Shown: one piece after another, positions 23,990 to 37,655 of the stretch
Layout: the number at the start of each line of letters is the position of its first letter
Numbering within the stretch: the first letter of the stretch is position 1
NCBI GenBank assembly: GCA_030685235.1
Contig: MU839120.1
Location: 62,001-126,000 of the forward strand
Direction of reading: 5' to 3'
Origin: Copromyces sp. CBS 386.78
Taxonomy: Eukaryota; Ascomycota; Sordariomycetes; Sordariales; Sordariaceae
Length of the DNA stretch: 64,000 nt
Notes under the pieces: model-generated
The model's database searches: none
What the model saw: only the letters and a program-made list of their open reading frames with translations
Told to the model about the DNA's origin: nothing
Translations under genes and position numbers: made by a program

Positions 23990-26900
23990 ACTTCCCTTTT
24001 TAATCTCCTCTACAATACTTATTATTTATTATTTTATATTATTTTTACTTTCCTTTTTAGGCCGCTACTTTACCCTCTTAATAACGTAATAATCGCTATA
24101 CTACTAATATTATACTTATTTTTTCCGGCGGCTAATCCGTCCTAATAACCTTTTCTAAAACCTTTTTAACTCTATAACAACGTTTTTCGTCCGCGATCTA
24201 TCGTAGTAATATTAATATATTTAAATTATTATCGTAAAACTTTCTAAAATTATCAATATAATACTCTACGTCTTTCTATAATTACTAAATAAGATTATAA
24301 AGGTTTCTTCAAACTACTTAATATTCCTATCTACTATTTTCTATATTAAAATAATAATCGTCGATAATTTTGTAAAATTATTTAACTACATCTTTAACGT
24401 TATTTATTCGTTTTATAATCCGGCTATTATTTATTCGGATATTTTAAATTTTATCCTACCCGGAAATCCCTTAATAATTCTAAAGTTTTACTATATTAAT
24501 ATAAAAAGTACAACTACACTTTATATTAATAGGTAGCTTTAATATAACGTAATAGCTATCTACTTTTACAATTTCGAAAGGCCCTTCCTACAATAGCGTA
24601 AACTTAATTTATAAACGGCCTAATATAAAATTAATTATATTAAATAAAACTTTATCGCTAACGTAATATTTTAATACGTTGGACCGTCTCTTATTAACAA
24701 TTTCCTCGTACTATATTTAATTACTTTTAATTATAGCGGTAATTTTATTTAATATTATACTAAACCGGTTAGTAATTTCGTTAATTTTAAAATACTCCGC
24801 CCACTATACTTTAAAAAGCCTTAATAAATATAATTAAATGGGTTTAATTCCTATCCGAAAGTAAAAATTATAATTTATAAAGAATGGAAATACGCTAATA
24901 CTATTTAAATATACGTTATTACCTACGAATTCTACTAAGGGTAGCTAATTAATTTACTCGTCCTAAGCCCAATTAATATAAATACGAAAGAAACGCGTTA
25001 ATTTAATATTAATACGCTCGGTCTAACTATTAGTTTCTTTATAGAAAGCTGATAATAACTTTAAAATAATTCCTAACCTTTTAAAAAGAGCCCTCTAAAA
25101 TTATAAAATAAATTAAATACTACGATCGGAAACGATAATATCCGGCAAGCTATAAAGGGCGTAAATCTTCTCGATAAATCAATCAACGAACTCCTCTATA
25201 GTTAATATTTCAACTAGGATATAATATCTTATTTTCGTTAAACGGTCTATTATTATAGCGATATATTTATATTCTCGGCTTCCCTAAACGTAGGGTATTA
25301 TAGGGGTTATATAATCGATAGTAATATCTTTCCATAGGGCGAAAAGTATTAGTAGAAGTTTTAAAAGCCCCGCTAATACGTATTGTAACAACTTCGTCTT
25401 TATATATTAAAAATAAATTTTATAATAAGCTCTAACGGCTTTATTTATACCTAATTAATAAAATAAGCGACTAAGGGTAATAAACATTTTATCCCGGCCC
25501 TAGTAATTTACTAATATAAATTTATAATACTTTCGTATAAAATGCAATTATAGCGCAATATTTTCTAAATCGATTATAAATATTAAACGTCGGTATACTT
25601 TACTATTAATTATATAATATTCTATAAAAACTATCTTTCTTATACTTTTCTTTAATACTTTAAATTATATTCAACGGTTTTTATTTATAAAGGCGGCTAC
25701 TAAATTTTAATAAAAAATTAAATTATAATAGCTAGCGTCGACTAATTTATCTATAAATAATTCTTCCGGGTTAAATTTGTAAATATAAATATAATTTACG
25801 AAAATAGAAAGGTCGAAAAGTACTTTATAGTAGGCTTTTAACCGGTCGTCGTTTATATCCTTCGGTATATTTTCTAATTTCCTATTTAAAATATTAAAAC
25901 GGACTTAGAAAATATCCGGCCTATATTTAATAATAAAGTTAAATTTAAATAGGAAATTAAATTACTATATATATTGCGGCGTAAATATCTTATTCTCCAG
26001 AAAAATTTATAAACTTTTATAGTCGATTAAGATTTTAAATAGTTTCTAAGCGCCCTACAATTCTAGTCCCTATTCTTCTAAAGCTTTAATAATTATAAGT
26101 AATTCTTTATTATAAATATTATAATTATATTCTACGGCGGAATATTTCTACGAAAAATATATAATTAAGCGTAAAATATTCTCGTTATCGTACTAAAATA
26201 ATATATTGCCTACGGCCTAATTAAAAATATTGGTTTCAATTATAATTAATTAAGACTAATCGTAAATTCGAAGGACGGGACTTATAATAAAAACTTTCTT
26301 TAATTCTTCAAAAACTCTTTAATAATCTTCTATTTAATATTATTCGGCTAATTTCTTCGTAAAGTTGTATAACGGAATAATTATAATTAAAAAATACTAA
26401 ATAAAACGCTAGTAGAAATTTATAAATCCTAAAAATCTTTAAAGTTAACGTTTTAAGTATAGGGCTTCCTATTTAATAATAATTTTTACCTTCGTAAAAT
26501 CTATTTCTATACCCCCTAATATAATAAAAAAGCCTAAATATTTTATACGAATAATATTAAATTCGTATTTATCGATATCTAATTAAAGGCCAACGTCAAT
26601 TATTCTTTTAAAGACTTCATTTATATAAGCGGTATATTCTTCTATATTCTTGGAATAAACGAAGATATTATTTAAATACGCTATTACGTAAATATTTAAA
26701 ATATTATATAGTATATCGTTAATATAATTCTAAAATATGCCGAATACGCTTTAAAAGCCGAAAAGAAGGATTAATAATTCGTAAAAACTAAAATGTATAA
26801 TAAAAATAGTTAATTATTCGTAGCCTTCCTAAATATAAATTCGGTTAAAAGCGGCGATAATATTTAATTTAATAAAGATATTAATATAATAAATAGTATT

Positions 26901-29900
26901 AAAAATTTCTTTAATTAATAGAAGTGGGTACCGTATTTTAAATATAATGTTATTAATATTATAATAATCGATACAAATATAAATACCCCCGCTAAATTTA
27001 TTTATAAAGAATAAGGGTAAAGCCGTTTAAAATTAGGAAAATTTAATAAAATTATTTTCTAATTAACCGTCGATTTATTTTTTAATGATAATTATTTCTA
27101 TAAATAAAATTAGTCGGTAGTAAGCGTTTAATAGTTTTTCCCTTAGCGTAAATTCAATTTTATAATTATATATTTAATAAGGTAGAAATTTATTCGCTTT
27201 CTTAATATAGAAAGCGTCAATCCTTCTCTAATATTTATATAGGAATTTAAACTTAATCTCCTTATTAATTTTCGGAAATTAATCAACTTTCTTATAGAAT
27301 GTTAATATATTTTCTTCCGTAATTTTTATAATAATAACTCCGTATATAAATGCGTTTATATTTAGGTCACTTATAAAAATAGTAATTTGGGCGATCTTAA
27401 TAGCTACTAATTCTTTTTAATTTATATCCCCTATATACGCGTCGATAAATTCGTAGAAGCGCCTTAAGAAGTAATCCTTATACTACTTACCTTTACTATT
27501 TATAATATTTTAGGTTATTTCTTTAATAAAATTATTATAAGTATTAATTTCGTAGAAGGCTACTAATCGGTAAATTTCCGTATAATTCGTAAAGTAAAGT
27601 TATAAATCGTATATTTCGTATAAGAAATTAAAAATAATAATATTAATACTACGTATATCCTAAACGTTAATTCGTCCTTCGATTATTTTAAAGCGCCTTA
27701 TAATTAAATAAACGGCGCTAAAGGAATTCCTTACGCCTTTTACCTTTCTATAAGGCGGCGTAAGTATAAAAAGTTCTATTATCTATTTTAGCGTATTATA
27801 ATCTAATAAAACTATATTTCTAATAAATCCTTTAATAAAAAATTTAAAACGGTATAAAAAGAAGTCGCGGCGGTATAGCCACACCCCCTATTTTAAATAA
27901 AAATTCTTATTAATTTAATAAAATTTATAAAGGTTATAAATTTTACCTCTAAAGTAACTTTCGTAAAATTCGTAATAAAAGGGCGGAGTAAAAATAAAAT
28001 CGTTCTCTAATAATAATTCTAATATTTAAATATCGCTACACTCTAGTCTATTATAAGGGATATAATTTTAAAACTATAATAGCCCTAATATATTTTAGCA
28101 AAACTCTTATTAATATAAAAGCGGTATAGAATTAGAATTAACCTCTAATAATAACTCTAAACTCTAATAATAGTAATCTACTCTACCAGTAATCTTATCG
28201 ATATTCCTATTAGTAATTCCGGAATAATATTCTAAATTCCAAAATTCTTTTAAATTTTAATAATAATAATCTATTCTACTAATAGTCCTATTAATACTCC
28301 TATTAATAATTCCGGGGTAGTATTCTAAATTTTAAAATTCTCTTAAATTTTAATAAAATAATAATTAATCCCCTAAAATTTAATATTTTATTAGATTCTA
28401 GCGAAGTAATAGCTTCGGCGGCTAAATATCGCCGCGTATAAATTCTTCTATAAGGATTAAATATTAATCTCTTAAAATCTAATATTCTAATAGATTTTAA
28501 TAAAGTAGTAGTTTCGGCGGCTAAATATTGCCGCGTATAAATCCCTCCGTAGGAATTAGGACCGAATAATCTACTAAACCGCCTTTTATCCAGCCGATAT
28601 AACTATTTATCTTAAGTAGAAGCCTTAATATCTTTAAAATATTTAATAATATTTTTTTATCCCGTTTATTTACCATCGCCGTATAAAATTAATAATATAA
28701 ATTGTTAGGAGAATAATTTTATATATTAGGGGCGTTTCGTAAGGAAACGGGGAAATTTAATAAGAAGTATCGGTTAATATACCAATTAATAAACTAGACT
28801 TTTCCTTCTATTTAAAAAATATATAATTCGTATTTCCTAAACCAAAATAGTCCTAAAATAATAGAATAGTTAAAAGAAATATTATAAATTAAGAATATAA
28901 TATTTTCTAAATAATAACTAATATAAAGGTTCGTTGTAAATCCTTTAATAATAAATCCTTTTATAATATTATTAACGAAAATTAATTTTTTGAATTTTAA
29001 GAATTTGAATGTAACGAATCCGTTTTTCCTTATAAAAGAATAATTAATAAAAGTAAACGCTATATAACTACTATCGACGAAAATTATATAATAAATTTTA
29101 TATAATCCGAAGGATAAATAAAAAGAAAGGAATAATAAATTTTAATAGAAATTATTTAATAAATTAATAATAATTATTTTTAAATTTCTAAATAGCTCCT
29201 TCCTTCTTCCTATAAACCTTTCTCACCCCTATAAATAATTATTTATAAAGTTTAATTATTTCCCTAATTATTATTTATATTATTATTATAATACTTTTCG
29301 CCTTCATCTTCTTCTCTAATATTTATAGTATAGAAATTTATATTATTACCGTACTCTTGCTAACCGGCCGCCGGAGGGTTAATATTAGTATTATTATTAT
29401 TATTAGCGTTTTTAATATTTTAACCGGAATTTCTACCTCCCCGGCCTCCTTTACTTCCTCTTCGGCTACTTTAGCCTCTTCTATTACTTCTTCGGCCCCC
29501 CCTATTACTAGTCTAAGGGCCGTAATCGCCGTAATTAATATTATTATAGCAATTCCTTATAATATACCCTTCCTTTCTCTATTTATAATATAAATTATTC
29601 TCATTCTAATATTTAATAATACTATTATAAATAGTACGTAAAACGTAAATAACGTTAAAGTTTATAATATCGCTTCCTTTACTAACGGTCTTTCCTAAAT
29701 TATTATTAAAATTCGAATTAAAAGTTTTATTAATAGTAGATTTAGACTTATAATTATTATCTTTAATATTATACGTGAAATTGCGGTAAAATAATAACTA
29801 TTTTTAAAAATTATTTTTAGTAGAAAGGGTTTATTAATAAATAAAGGAAGTACGAAATTTTTAGGAGATTTTATTTTGCAAGTAATATACTTTTATAGCG

Positions 29901-31000
29901 TTATTTAAACTACAACGGTCAATAGTTTTAATATATTCTATTTTGAAATCGGCGAAGAAACGGTTTTCCTATTTAAATTTATTAAATTTATAGGCGGTAT
30001 TCAAATATAAATCCGTATTATCGTAATAAATATCTAAAAAAGACAAGAATTTAATACTTATTTTATATTATTAAACTTCGGGATTATTAAAGTTTATAAG
30101 GATTTTCTAAATATCCTTATTAATTAAAGTAACTACTTTAAAACTAAGTAAATAGTTCGCGTAAACGATTTTAATCCTTTTGTCAGAGAACCTAATAATA
30201 TTCAAAATCTAAATAGAAAGGATACGGCCCTTCTACATTAAATATACTTTATTATATTTAATATAATCCCTTTAAATAATTATAAAAGGTTCGGGGTCTA
30301 AGAAAAGCGGCTTCTAATACCCTACTATACCCGTACTACCATCTATAGTAGTTTAAATAATATAATAATTCTATTAATTTATAATAAGAATAGTTTACGC
30401 TTCCTAAGCGAAACTTCGTATATTATTAAATTCGGTATAAACCTAATAAAATTCTTCCTAAATTTAATAAAGGTCCTTTAAAATTTATTTACGTTCGTCG
30501 AAAATATTAACGTATTATTCTTTTTTAAATTAGAATTCAAATTAAAAATTCTAAGACTCTTTAATAGTAATAGTAAAATAATAATTAAATATTTTAACTA
30601 TTCGGGTAATAAGGTTAATAATTATTTAAAATACTCTTCTTTTAATTAAGCCGAAGGAGTTAATAAAGGTACTATTATAAATAAATTTAATTTTCGCCGA
30701 ATATTAAATAACAGCTATAATAAAAATTATAATTATATTAATACGAGGGAGGCCGCTTAAAGCTATTAAGTAAATTTCTTTATTAATAGGGGGGTTAGAA
30801 CTCTCTATTAATATTCCTAAATTCTCCGGCTCGTTAATATAATCTAGTACGTCGGATACTTCGATATTATTATTTATAATATATCTTAATAATTAGGTTT
30901 GCTATAAGGCGTTTAGGAGGATACCCTCGTTTATAATAATATTATTATTATTTAAAATTATAAATTCGGGCCTTCGTAGCCTCCTATTCTCTAGCGACTA
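23990..31000 (-). pseudogene. Element B gag-pol, RIP-inactivated
   Basis: It is colinear with the gag-pol remnant of element A, with RT (AYLNNIFVYS near 26660), RNase H near 26150-25970 and integrase to the left. It is heavily RIPed with no intact frame. The 78-codon open frame at 29357-29593 is low-complexity Ile/Ser/Thr sequence in the opposite strand and not a gene. Confidence 0.8.
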
Positions 31001-31079
31001 ATAGCGTCGTTTAATTATATTAAATAACGTACGTTTAAAAAAATATACGCTCGTAACGTAATAGTTAAGTGCAATTAAT

Positions 31080-31424
31080 TATTATAGGGTAAAGCGAACG
31101 TTAAATATTTATAAAGATATTCGTAATTGTACGAAGAAGAGGAAATTATTTAAGGGAACTCTAATAGCCATCTATATATAGTAAGTATATAGCCCGTATA
31201 ACTTTATTATCCTATAAATTATCCTATAGGCTAATATAGTCTATATAGCTTTAGCGATAAAGGTAGGCTAATAATTGTAGCCAGTTAGATATTAGATGTG
31301 TTTAGCCGCATCTACTGTGCTAGGTCTCTATAGCCAATTAGAGTATACTATTAACCCGGCAACCATTGCCGTAGTAAAGGTAGCGATATAGGACGGTTAG
31401 TCAGTCACAGATAACCCTGTGATA
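31080..31424 (-). repeat. 5' LTR of element B
   Basis: 345 bp, starts TATTATAGGG and ends AACCCTGTGATA. The right part (GTCAGTCACAGATAACCC) is the least mutated version of this LTR in the window. Confidence 0.87.
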
Positions 31425-33273
31425 TATATATAATTTTAAATTACGGTTTTTTTAAGATAATTAGGAATTTTAATAGAAGGATAATATAAATATAAATTGG
31501 GTAGATATAACTGTTTATTTCTATTAGGAAATAGGTAAGATTTTAGATAGTAGCGCCTTTTATAGCTACGGAGGCTCTTTTTATACGATAGGATTTAATA
31601 GGGATAATTAGAATCCAAAGGTTTTTAATAATTTTTTTATTAATTGCGGTATAGTATTAATAACCCTTATTAATAAAGATATAAAATAAATTATAGTCGT
31701 TAATAATAAATAGAATTAATATAAATTCTATTTCTAATTACGAATTTAATTTAAATTCTTTTACCTTATTTAATATATTTTTAGGCTCCGGGGCCTAACT
31801 TCGTTCCGGAACTACTCTTTTCCCTATTCCGAAGTAGAATTTTATTTATCGTTATTTTCTAAGAGTAGAAGGACTTTAGTAGCAGTTATTTAAATATAAA
31901 CCCTACTATTATTATTATTAGGAGGGATTATAAGTAGGTAAAGATAATTATTAATTTAATAATTAGAAATTCCATAACGGAAATATAAGTTATTATCCTT
32001 ATATTTTTAACGCTCTTTATTAGAGATTTATTAAATATATTTAGAGGAAGTAACTGAATTTGAATTACTTCGCTTCCGATTACTACGACTTCTATTAAAT
32101 ACGCCAATTCGAGTAGATCTTATAATAGTATTACTATTATAATTAAAGGGACGATTATTAGTAGAGGAAGAGGAAGATTCCGTTTATTAATAGGAAGTGC
32201 TAGATTATTGGGTATTAATATTAGAAGTAGGAAGGTAGATGCCGCTACTTTAGGAACGCCTTTTTTAAGAGCGGAAATATTTATAATAGTCCTTTTTAAA
32301 TTTAGAGGTCTGTTTGTATTTAATTATAAAATATTATATTTTAATTACGTAGGCGTAGTAGTTTTTTAGAAGATTTATTATAAAGAATTTATTATAGAAT
32401 TTCTAGTTAAAGGTATAATTAAAGTAAATTAATTTAGTAGGGCTTTCCTAATTATAATTATCCGCCTTTAATATTTTATTATCGAAGGTAATTAAAAAAG
32501 TGGCGAAAGGTTCTTTATCCTTTTAACGTATACGAATTAATTTATTAAGAATAGTATTTCGGTTTTAATAAGAGTTAAAAATAATTTAAATTTAATTAAG
32601 TAGATTAATTAGGTTTTTTTTCTTTACGGATCGTTTTATTAGTTTAGAAACTTTCTAATAATAATTATTTATTATTAAGGAGGGTATTAAGGATTTCGGA
32701 CTAAGTAATATTACGATTAATATAGAGGTTTACTTTAATATTAATATTATATATTTAGATAAATTAGTTAAAGTAGAATTAGAAGGTATAGGGTTAATTA
32801 TTTTATTTAGGGAGTTCGAAGGGTTTTCTTTTATAAGTAGAAGTATTAGGACTATTATTATTTAAATTAGCGGGGTTTCTAGTAGTAGTAATTAAAATAC
32901 TTATTACGGCTCTACTAATAGGAATTAGGTCCGCGGGATTAAAATTTAGACGTAGAGTAAAGATTGGGTTAGGATTAGTATTAAAGAGAAGGGACTTAAT
33001 ATAATTGCGTAGGGTAATACTCTTATTAAGTATTTTAATAAAGTTTTTTATAAGGCTATCGTTCGTAGTAATATTTCCTATTAATTGTTATTCGTTGCCT
33101 TAGGGGTTATAAAATTATTATTCGATATCGTCGAAGTCTATTTTGCTAAATTTAATTATAGTATTAATAAATGCCGTAAATACCGCGTTCGATATTGTTA
33201 GCTCCGTTTCGAATTTGCTAATATCCGCTATTAAATTTACTATCCGTTTATATAGTTATAAAGTAGAATTTAA
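31425..33273 (-). pseudogene. Gypsy-0 gag region, RIP-inactivated
   Basis: On the minus strand the sequence just inside the 5' LTR aligns with the start of Gypsy-1 (2640 onward), for example the shared words AAACGGAGCTA and ATCGAACGCGGTATTTAC. It covers gag up to the protease region, where element B interrupts at 31424. Frames are broken by RIP stops. Confidence 0.75.
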
Positions 33274-33512
33274 TATAAGGGGTATAGTATAGTTGGTATA
33301 GGTATTGGCCTAAACGATCGATAAGGTTCTATAAGGAAAGAAAGAGAGGAAGGGTATTTGTAGAGTAGGCGGCTGGCTAGCTGTCCTTTTTAAGGGACGT
33401 GTAATGTAGTGTACGGGCTATGGGGAGGGGTTGCTGGTACGGCAGCGTTGCCGGCACGGCAGTTCGCCTGGCGATTGCCAGGTATATAGCCACGGGCATT
33501 AGCCCCATAACA
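33274..33512 (-). repeat. 5' LTR of Gypsy-0
   Basis: This 239-bp partner of 2014-2252 reads on the minus strand, with CCCCATAACA at its right edge. The right half is nearly free of RIP changes while the left half, next to the interior, is AT-shifted. AGTAT follows at 33513-33517, matching 2009-2013. Confidence 0.88.
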
Positions 33513-33517
33513 AGTAT

Positions 33518-34913
33518 TCGAAATTATAATAGGTCTTTAGTATTAAGGGAAGGTTTTAACGTTTAATAGAATTTAATTTACTACCTTTAGTAATTAAACG
33601 ATTAATTTCTACTTTTATAATAACCTTACCCTATTTCTACCCTATTAATTGAACGAATTTCCTAATATTAAATATAGCTTCCTATAGTTTGAAAGTCGGG
33701 AAAGAAATAGGTTTTAATAAATCTATAACGAATTTAATAGAGAGAGCGGCTAATAATATATTTAGAGGGGTAAAATAATTAAGGATAAAATTGAAGGATA
33801 TTTTATTTTAAATACTTAGTTCTAATTGCGTAGAGTTAATATTATTATTAATTTTCTAAAGTTCGCTATCGAAGAGCGATAGAAGTAAATAAATAAGACC
33901 ATTATTTTTTATATTTTAAATTACATTAAAGGGTTCAAAATATTATATAAATAATTAAGGTAAGTAATTGATTTTATTAAATAATTTAGAAATTTTATCG
34001 CTAGTAAGCCTTAATCCCTCCTTAATTTCGTTAGGGTTTTTTAAATAGATTGAATTCTCGTTAAAGAATATATTATAAATATAAATAATATAATTAATCT
34101 ACGGGTTCTAAACTTAGTAAATAAACGAAGTAGCGTAGCCAACGAGGTAGCTAATTTATACTTTTAACTAGAATTTCTTTTATCGCTACTCTTTCTTCTA
34201 GGCGACTCCTATTATTACATAGACTTTATAATTATAAATATATAAATAGCTAAGATTAAGCTTCCGGGGATTAATTTATACCCCCTTATAGTAAATTACG
34301 AAGGTATAAAACCGTTCGTAAGAAGATTTCTAATTATAAAAATATTTAAGCGATCGGTTAATAAAGTAGATTACTACTAAAACGATTTAAAACTAGAAGT
34401 TATAAAGGAAATAAAAATTATTTACTATAGCGCGCGCTTTTTCTTTAATTATACCCTTTAAGTATTTAGTACCACCGTTTTAAATTTAAATATTAAATAT
34501 TAAAGGTTCGAAAATAATAAGGCGAATAATTAATTTATCCTTAATATATTAATTATTAAATTCGTTATCGTATTTAATATATTTAATTTTAACGCTATAC
34601 TAATAATTAATTATATTAATAACTAAGAGTAATCCTTTAGCGATAACTTTTACTATACGGGTCGCTATATAAATATTCTAGACGAATTTAATCTATCGAT
34701 AAGTAATAAATATTATATATTTAAAGCTTCTTCTCCTTTATTTATATTTAAGGAAATTAATAGCGAAGCATTCTCCTAATCTAAAATTTCGGTTGCGTAA
34801 TTTTACATAATTTATTATTTAATTTTAAATATATTATACGCATTATATTAATAAGTTGTTAGTCCTTTAAATTTAGCGCTTTTAATATTATAAAAGTATT
34901 CAAGGATTTGTAA
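33518..34913 (-). pseudogene. Copia-1 integrase region, RIP-inactivated
   Basis: Read on the minus strand this is a copia integrase. Recognisable blocks are a core start resembling G-E-C-F-A-I-N-F-L-K-Y, a D-N-E-F acidic box, a Q-N-G-G-x-E-Y-like segment, INRSLKYFYNWKS, and the copia-specific C-terminal pattern KVYVIIGVA followed by YLVGYATSFIY and FNENS. Cysteines and tryptophans are mostly lost and TAG/TAA replaces Gln and Trp. It is cut at its 3' side by the gypsy insertion at 33512 and at its 5' side by the foldback element at 34922. Confidence 0.8.
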
Positions 34914-34921
34914 ATTATAAT

Positions 34922-35730
34922 GAGAAAGTCTATTTGCACGGTCACGAATGTCTATTTGCACGGTGATCCACTTTTTCCCTCACACATATCCCTAACCCTT
35001 GCGCGGCTACAGATGTCACATGTATTCTTTCAAAAATTTCGCCCAGAAATCTGGGCATTACTATTCTTTCATGCATGACATCAGACCGCAGTGCCCAGAT
35101 CGCACTTTATAGGGTATTCAATCGCATTCAATTACTATTAATTGCCAGCAACTGTCCACGACTGTCATACCTATCAGCGATTGGCTATTAACGATTATTA
35201 CGGCTGTCAGCGATTGTCATGCTTATTAGCAATTATTACGGCTGTCAGCGATTGTCACGGCTGTTACGGCTGTCACGGCTGTTAGCGATTGTTACGGCTG
35301 TTACGGCTGTTAGCAATTGTTACGGTTGTTAGCGATTGTTACAGCTGTTACGGCTGTTACGGCTGTTAGCGATTGTTACGGTTGTTACGGCTGTTAGCGA
35401 TTATTATAGCTATTACGGCTGTCAGCAATTGTTACAGCTGTTACAGCTGTTATAGTTGTTAGCGATTGTTACGGCTGTTACGGCTGTTAGCGATTGTTAC
35501 GGCTGTTACGGCTGTTAGCGATTGTTACGGCTGTTAGTGACTGTTACGGCTGTTAGCGATACGTGTGCTGTGCAGGGGGTGTAATGGGCTGTAATCTGGG
35601 AGCTTGGCGGTCGCGGTACGAGCGAGACTAGTGCTGGCGGGGAGGGGATGGCAGGGTTAGGGATATATGTGAGGGAAAAAGTGGATCACCGTTCAAATAA
35701 ACAATCGTGACTGTGCGAATAGACTTTCTT
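34922..35730. mobile_element. Foldback/MITE-like element M2 with large minisatellite core
   Basis: This 809-bp element is bounded by a perfect 8-bp duplication ATTATAAT (34914-34921, 35731-35738). The inverted ends run about 65 bp or more: GAGAAAGTCTATTTGCAC is followed by a second TGTCTATTTGCACGG word and GATCCACTTTTTCCCTCAC, mirrored at the right end. The core is a minisatellite of GGCTGTTAGCGATTGTTA units. It shares GTAATCTGGGAGCTTGGCGG with M1. It has much less RIP than its host Copia-1 and no transposase. Confidence 0.88.
35155..35560. repeat. Minisatellite in M2 (GGCTGTTA/GCGATTGTTA units)
   Basis: About 400 bp of GGCTGTTA and GCGATTGTTA words alternate, around 18 bp per higher unit, with some ATTATTA variants. 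It is the core of the foldback element and equivalent to 595-800. Confidence 0.85.
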
Positions 35731-35738
35731 ATTATAAT

Positions 35739-37655
35739 AACCTAGCCGTTTATATTAGAATTAGGCGGATATTTTATATATACGATAATTAATATAAGAA
35801 TTGAAATAGTTTTATCGAATAAAGAAAATAGTACGGTTAAAGGAGAGGGGAAGGTATTTGAAGACTATTTAATAATAGATTTCTTAAAGGAAATAGAAAA
35901 TTAAGCCGTTTAGCCGACGAAGATAATTATTAGGAGGTTTATAATCCTAATAAAAACCTTACTTTCGAAATAAGTATAAAAATATAAAATTTATAATAAA
36001 ATTAAAATAGAAGGCGATTTCTTTTAACCGTAGTTGTAGAATTCCCTTCTTTCCCTATACTTTTACATTAATAATTTTAAAACTCTTAATAAATATTTAA
36101 AAAATTTTAGTCCAAATATAATCTTTTAAGGACGCTATTTAAAATAAAGAAAAATAATTAATTTTATTAAAAATATAAAGGGAAGCCCTAAAATTAAGGA
36201 TTATAGAATTTTTAAGCGGATAAATATCCCTTCCGTTATTCGCATTAAAAATATTTTATTTAATAAGAAATATTAAATTATAAATATTAATTTCTTGTCG
36301 CCTTTAAATCTTTAAAATAGCGGTCTACGTAGAGGTAATAAAGCGGTCCCGCATTTGGTTCCTAGCCTTCTCTACTTTTTTACGGATTTTAGGAAACTTT
36401 TCGAAATTTTTGTTAATAAACTTTTAAATAGAGTTACTAAGCTTTTAAGTAGGGTTATTTCTTATTTTAAATATTAAATATTAGTAGTATATTATTAAGT
36501 AAAGGCTTTACTTATATACCTTATATAGCGGCGCGGATCCCCTTTTCTTTCTCGGCCGTAAAGAATTATTCGCGTTTTTATCTACGCTACATTTCTTCTT
36601 TACGTTTACCTTCCGCTTCTTTTTACAATTAGAATTAGGAATATCCTCCTTCTTAAATATAAGTTTTTTCGAATTAAATTAATTAATACTTTAAATACTA
36701 CAAATTATAACTTTTTTACTAACTAGTAATATAGTACGTTCTAATATATTAACCCTTCTAAAATTAGCGGATATATTTTTATAATTTAAATACGAATTTT
36801 TTAGGTCGTAATTAAATTTTTAAATATTATTTACTTAAATAGATTTATATTCGCAGATTATATTAATAAAATTAGTAAATTATAAAGTAAAAGAAGTAGC
36901 TTCATTAACGTTTAATTTTTTCCCTTTAACAATAAGGATTTCCTAATTTAATACCTACTTTTCGAAGTCTTTAAATAGTTTTTTAGCAATCTCCTTAATA
37001 AAGGCCTAATATTTTCGCCGGGCGGTAGCAATTTAGTCGATAGGCTAGTAATTAATTTGGTTTTTAATTTATATTAGCTATTTATAAGTAGATTTATTTT
37101 ATTCGAAAGCAATATCGGCAAAGTAATTAACGATATAAATATTTATTTAATTATAAATTCTTATATTAACGTCGTCGAAATCCTTTTAATACTTATAGTA
37201 GGTATTATACGTATTATTAACCTAATTATACGCAACCTTCCCTCTAGCGGTAAAATTTATAGCGAAGTTAATTATTATATCCTCCCTAATATTTTATTTA
37301 GTATAGTATTTATTCTCTTCTTTAAGATTTTCTTCGTTAAAATCTTCCTTAAATTTTTATTAGAATTAAGCGGTAGCGGTAGTAACGGTCTTTTATCCGT
37401 TTTCGTTAATTTGGATTTAAATCTAAGTCTAGGTTTAGGTTATTATAATAGTCATTATAATTATCACTATAACCTTCTTAACCCAGATCCTTCTATAGTA
37501 TTTAATAAATTCTTTCTTTACCGCTAGTATATAGTCTTTCGCAAACTTTATAAGGAAGAAGTCTTCCGGTTTAGGAGGTAGGATTTTCTAAATTATAAGC
37601 CCTTCTTTAAACAATTAATTACCGAAGTTTTAATTACTTCTAACTAGTTATTTAA
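35739..37655 (-). pseudogene. Copia-1 gag/protease region, RIP-degraded
   Basis: About 1.9 kb of AT-rich sequence lies between the foldback elements at 34922-35730 and 37656-38070. By position it must hold the 5' half (gag and protease) of Copia-1, because integrase lies to its left and the 5' LTR to its right. I could not identify individual gag motifs in the degraded sequence. The assignment rests on layout and on the match to the length of the sibling element at 51249. Confidence 0.55.

Larger units (their letters stand above)
23611..31424 (-). mobile_element. Gypsy element B, RIP-mutated, full length
   Basis: A sister copy of element A, it has 345-bp LTRs at 23611-23955 and 31080-31424 and 7.12 kb of interior, pol on the minus strand. 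It is inserted in Gypsy-0: the Gypsy-0 sequence on both sides is continuous when compared with Gypsy-1 near 4445. The RT box reads AYLNNIFVYS near 26660. No clean 5-bp duplication could be read because the flanks are RIPed. Confidence 0.87.
2014..33512 (-). mobile_element. Gypsy chromovirus Gypsy-0, RIP-mutated, split by three later insertions
   Basis: This minus-strand LTR element has its 3' LTR at 2014-2252 and 5' LTR at 33274-33512. It is flanked by the 5-bp duplication AGTAT (2009-2013 and 33513-33517). Its own sequence lies in four pieces: 2014-2389, 9845-13244, 22069-23610 and 31425-33512, together about 7.4 kb. The related intact-length copy at 2390-9844 is 7455 bp. Reading right to left the pieces give gag, RT/RNase H, integrase with chromodomain, and a 3' region. 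The inserts are Gypsy-1, element A with TRIM-like pieces, and element B. Everything is RIP-inactivated. Confidence 0.88.

Noticed and set aside
29357..29593. 78-codon open frame in element B
   Set aside because: Low-complexity Ile/Ser/Thr sequence opposite to pol; the same region of element A does not keep it open.
23611..31424. 5-bp target duplication for element B
   Set aside because: Left flank GTACA and right flank TATAT do not match even allowing RIP changes alone; insertion is supported by host continuity instead.
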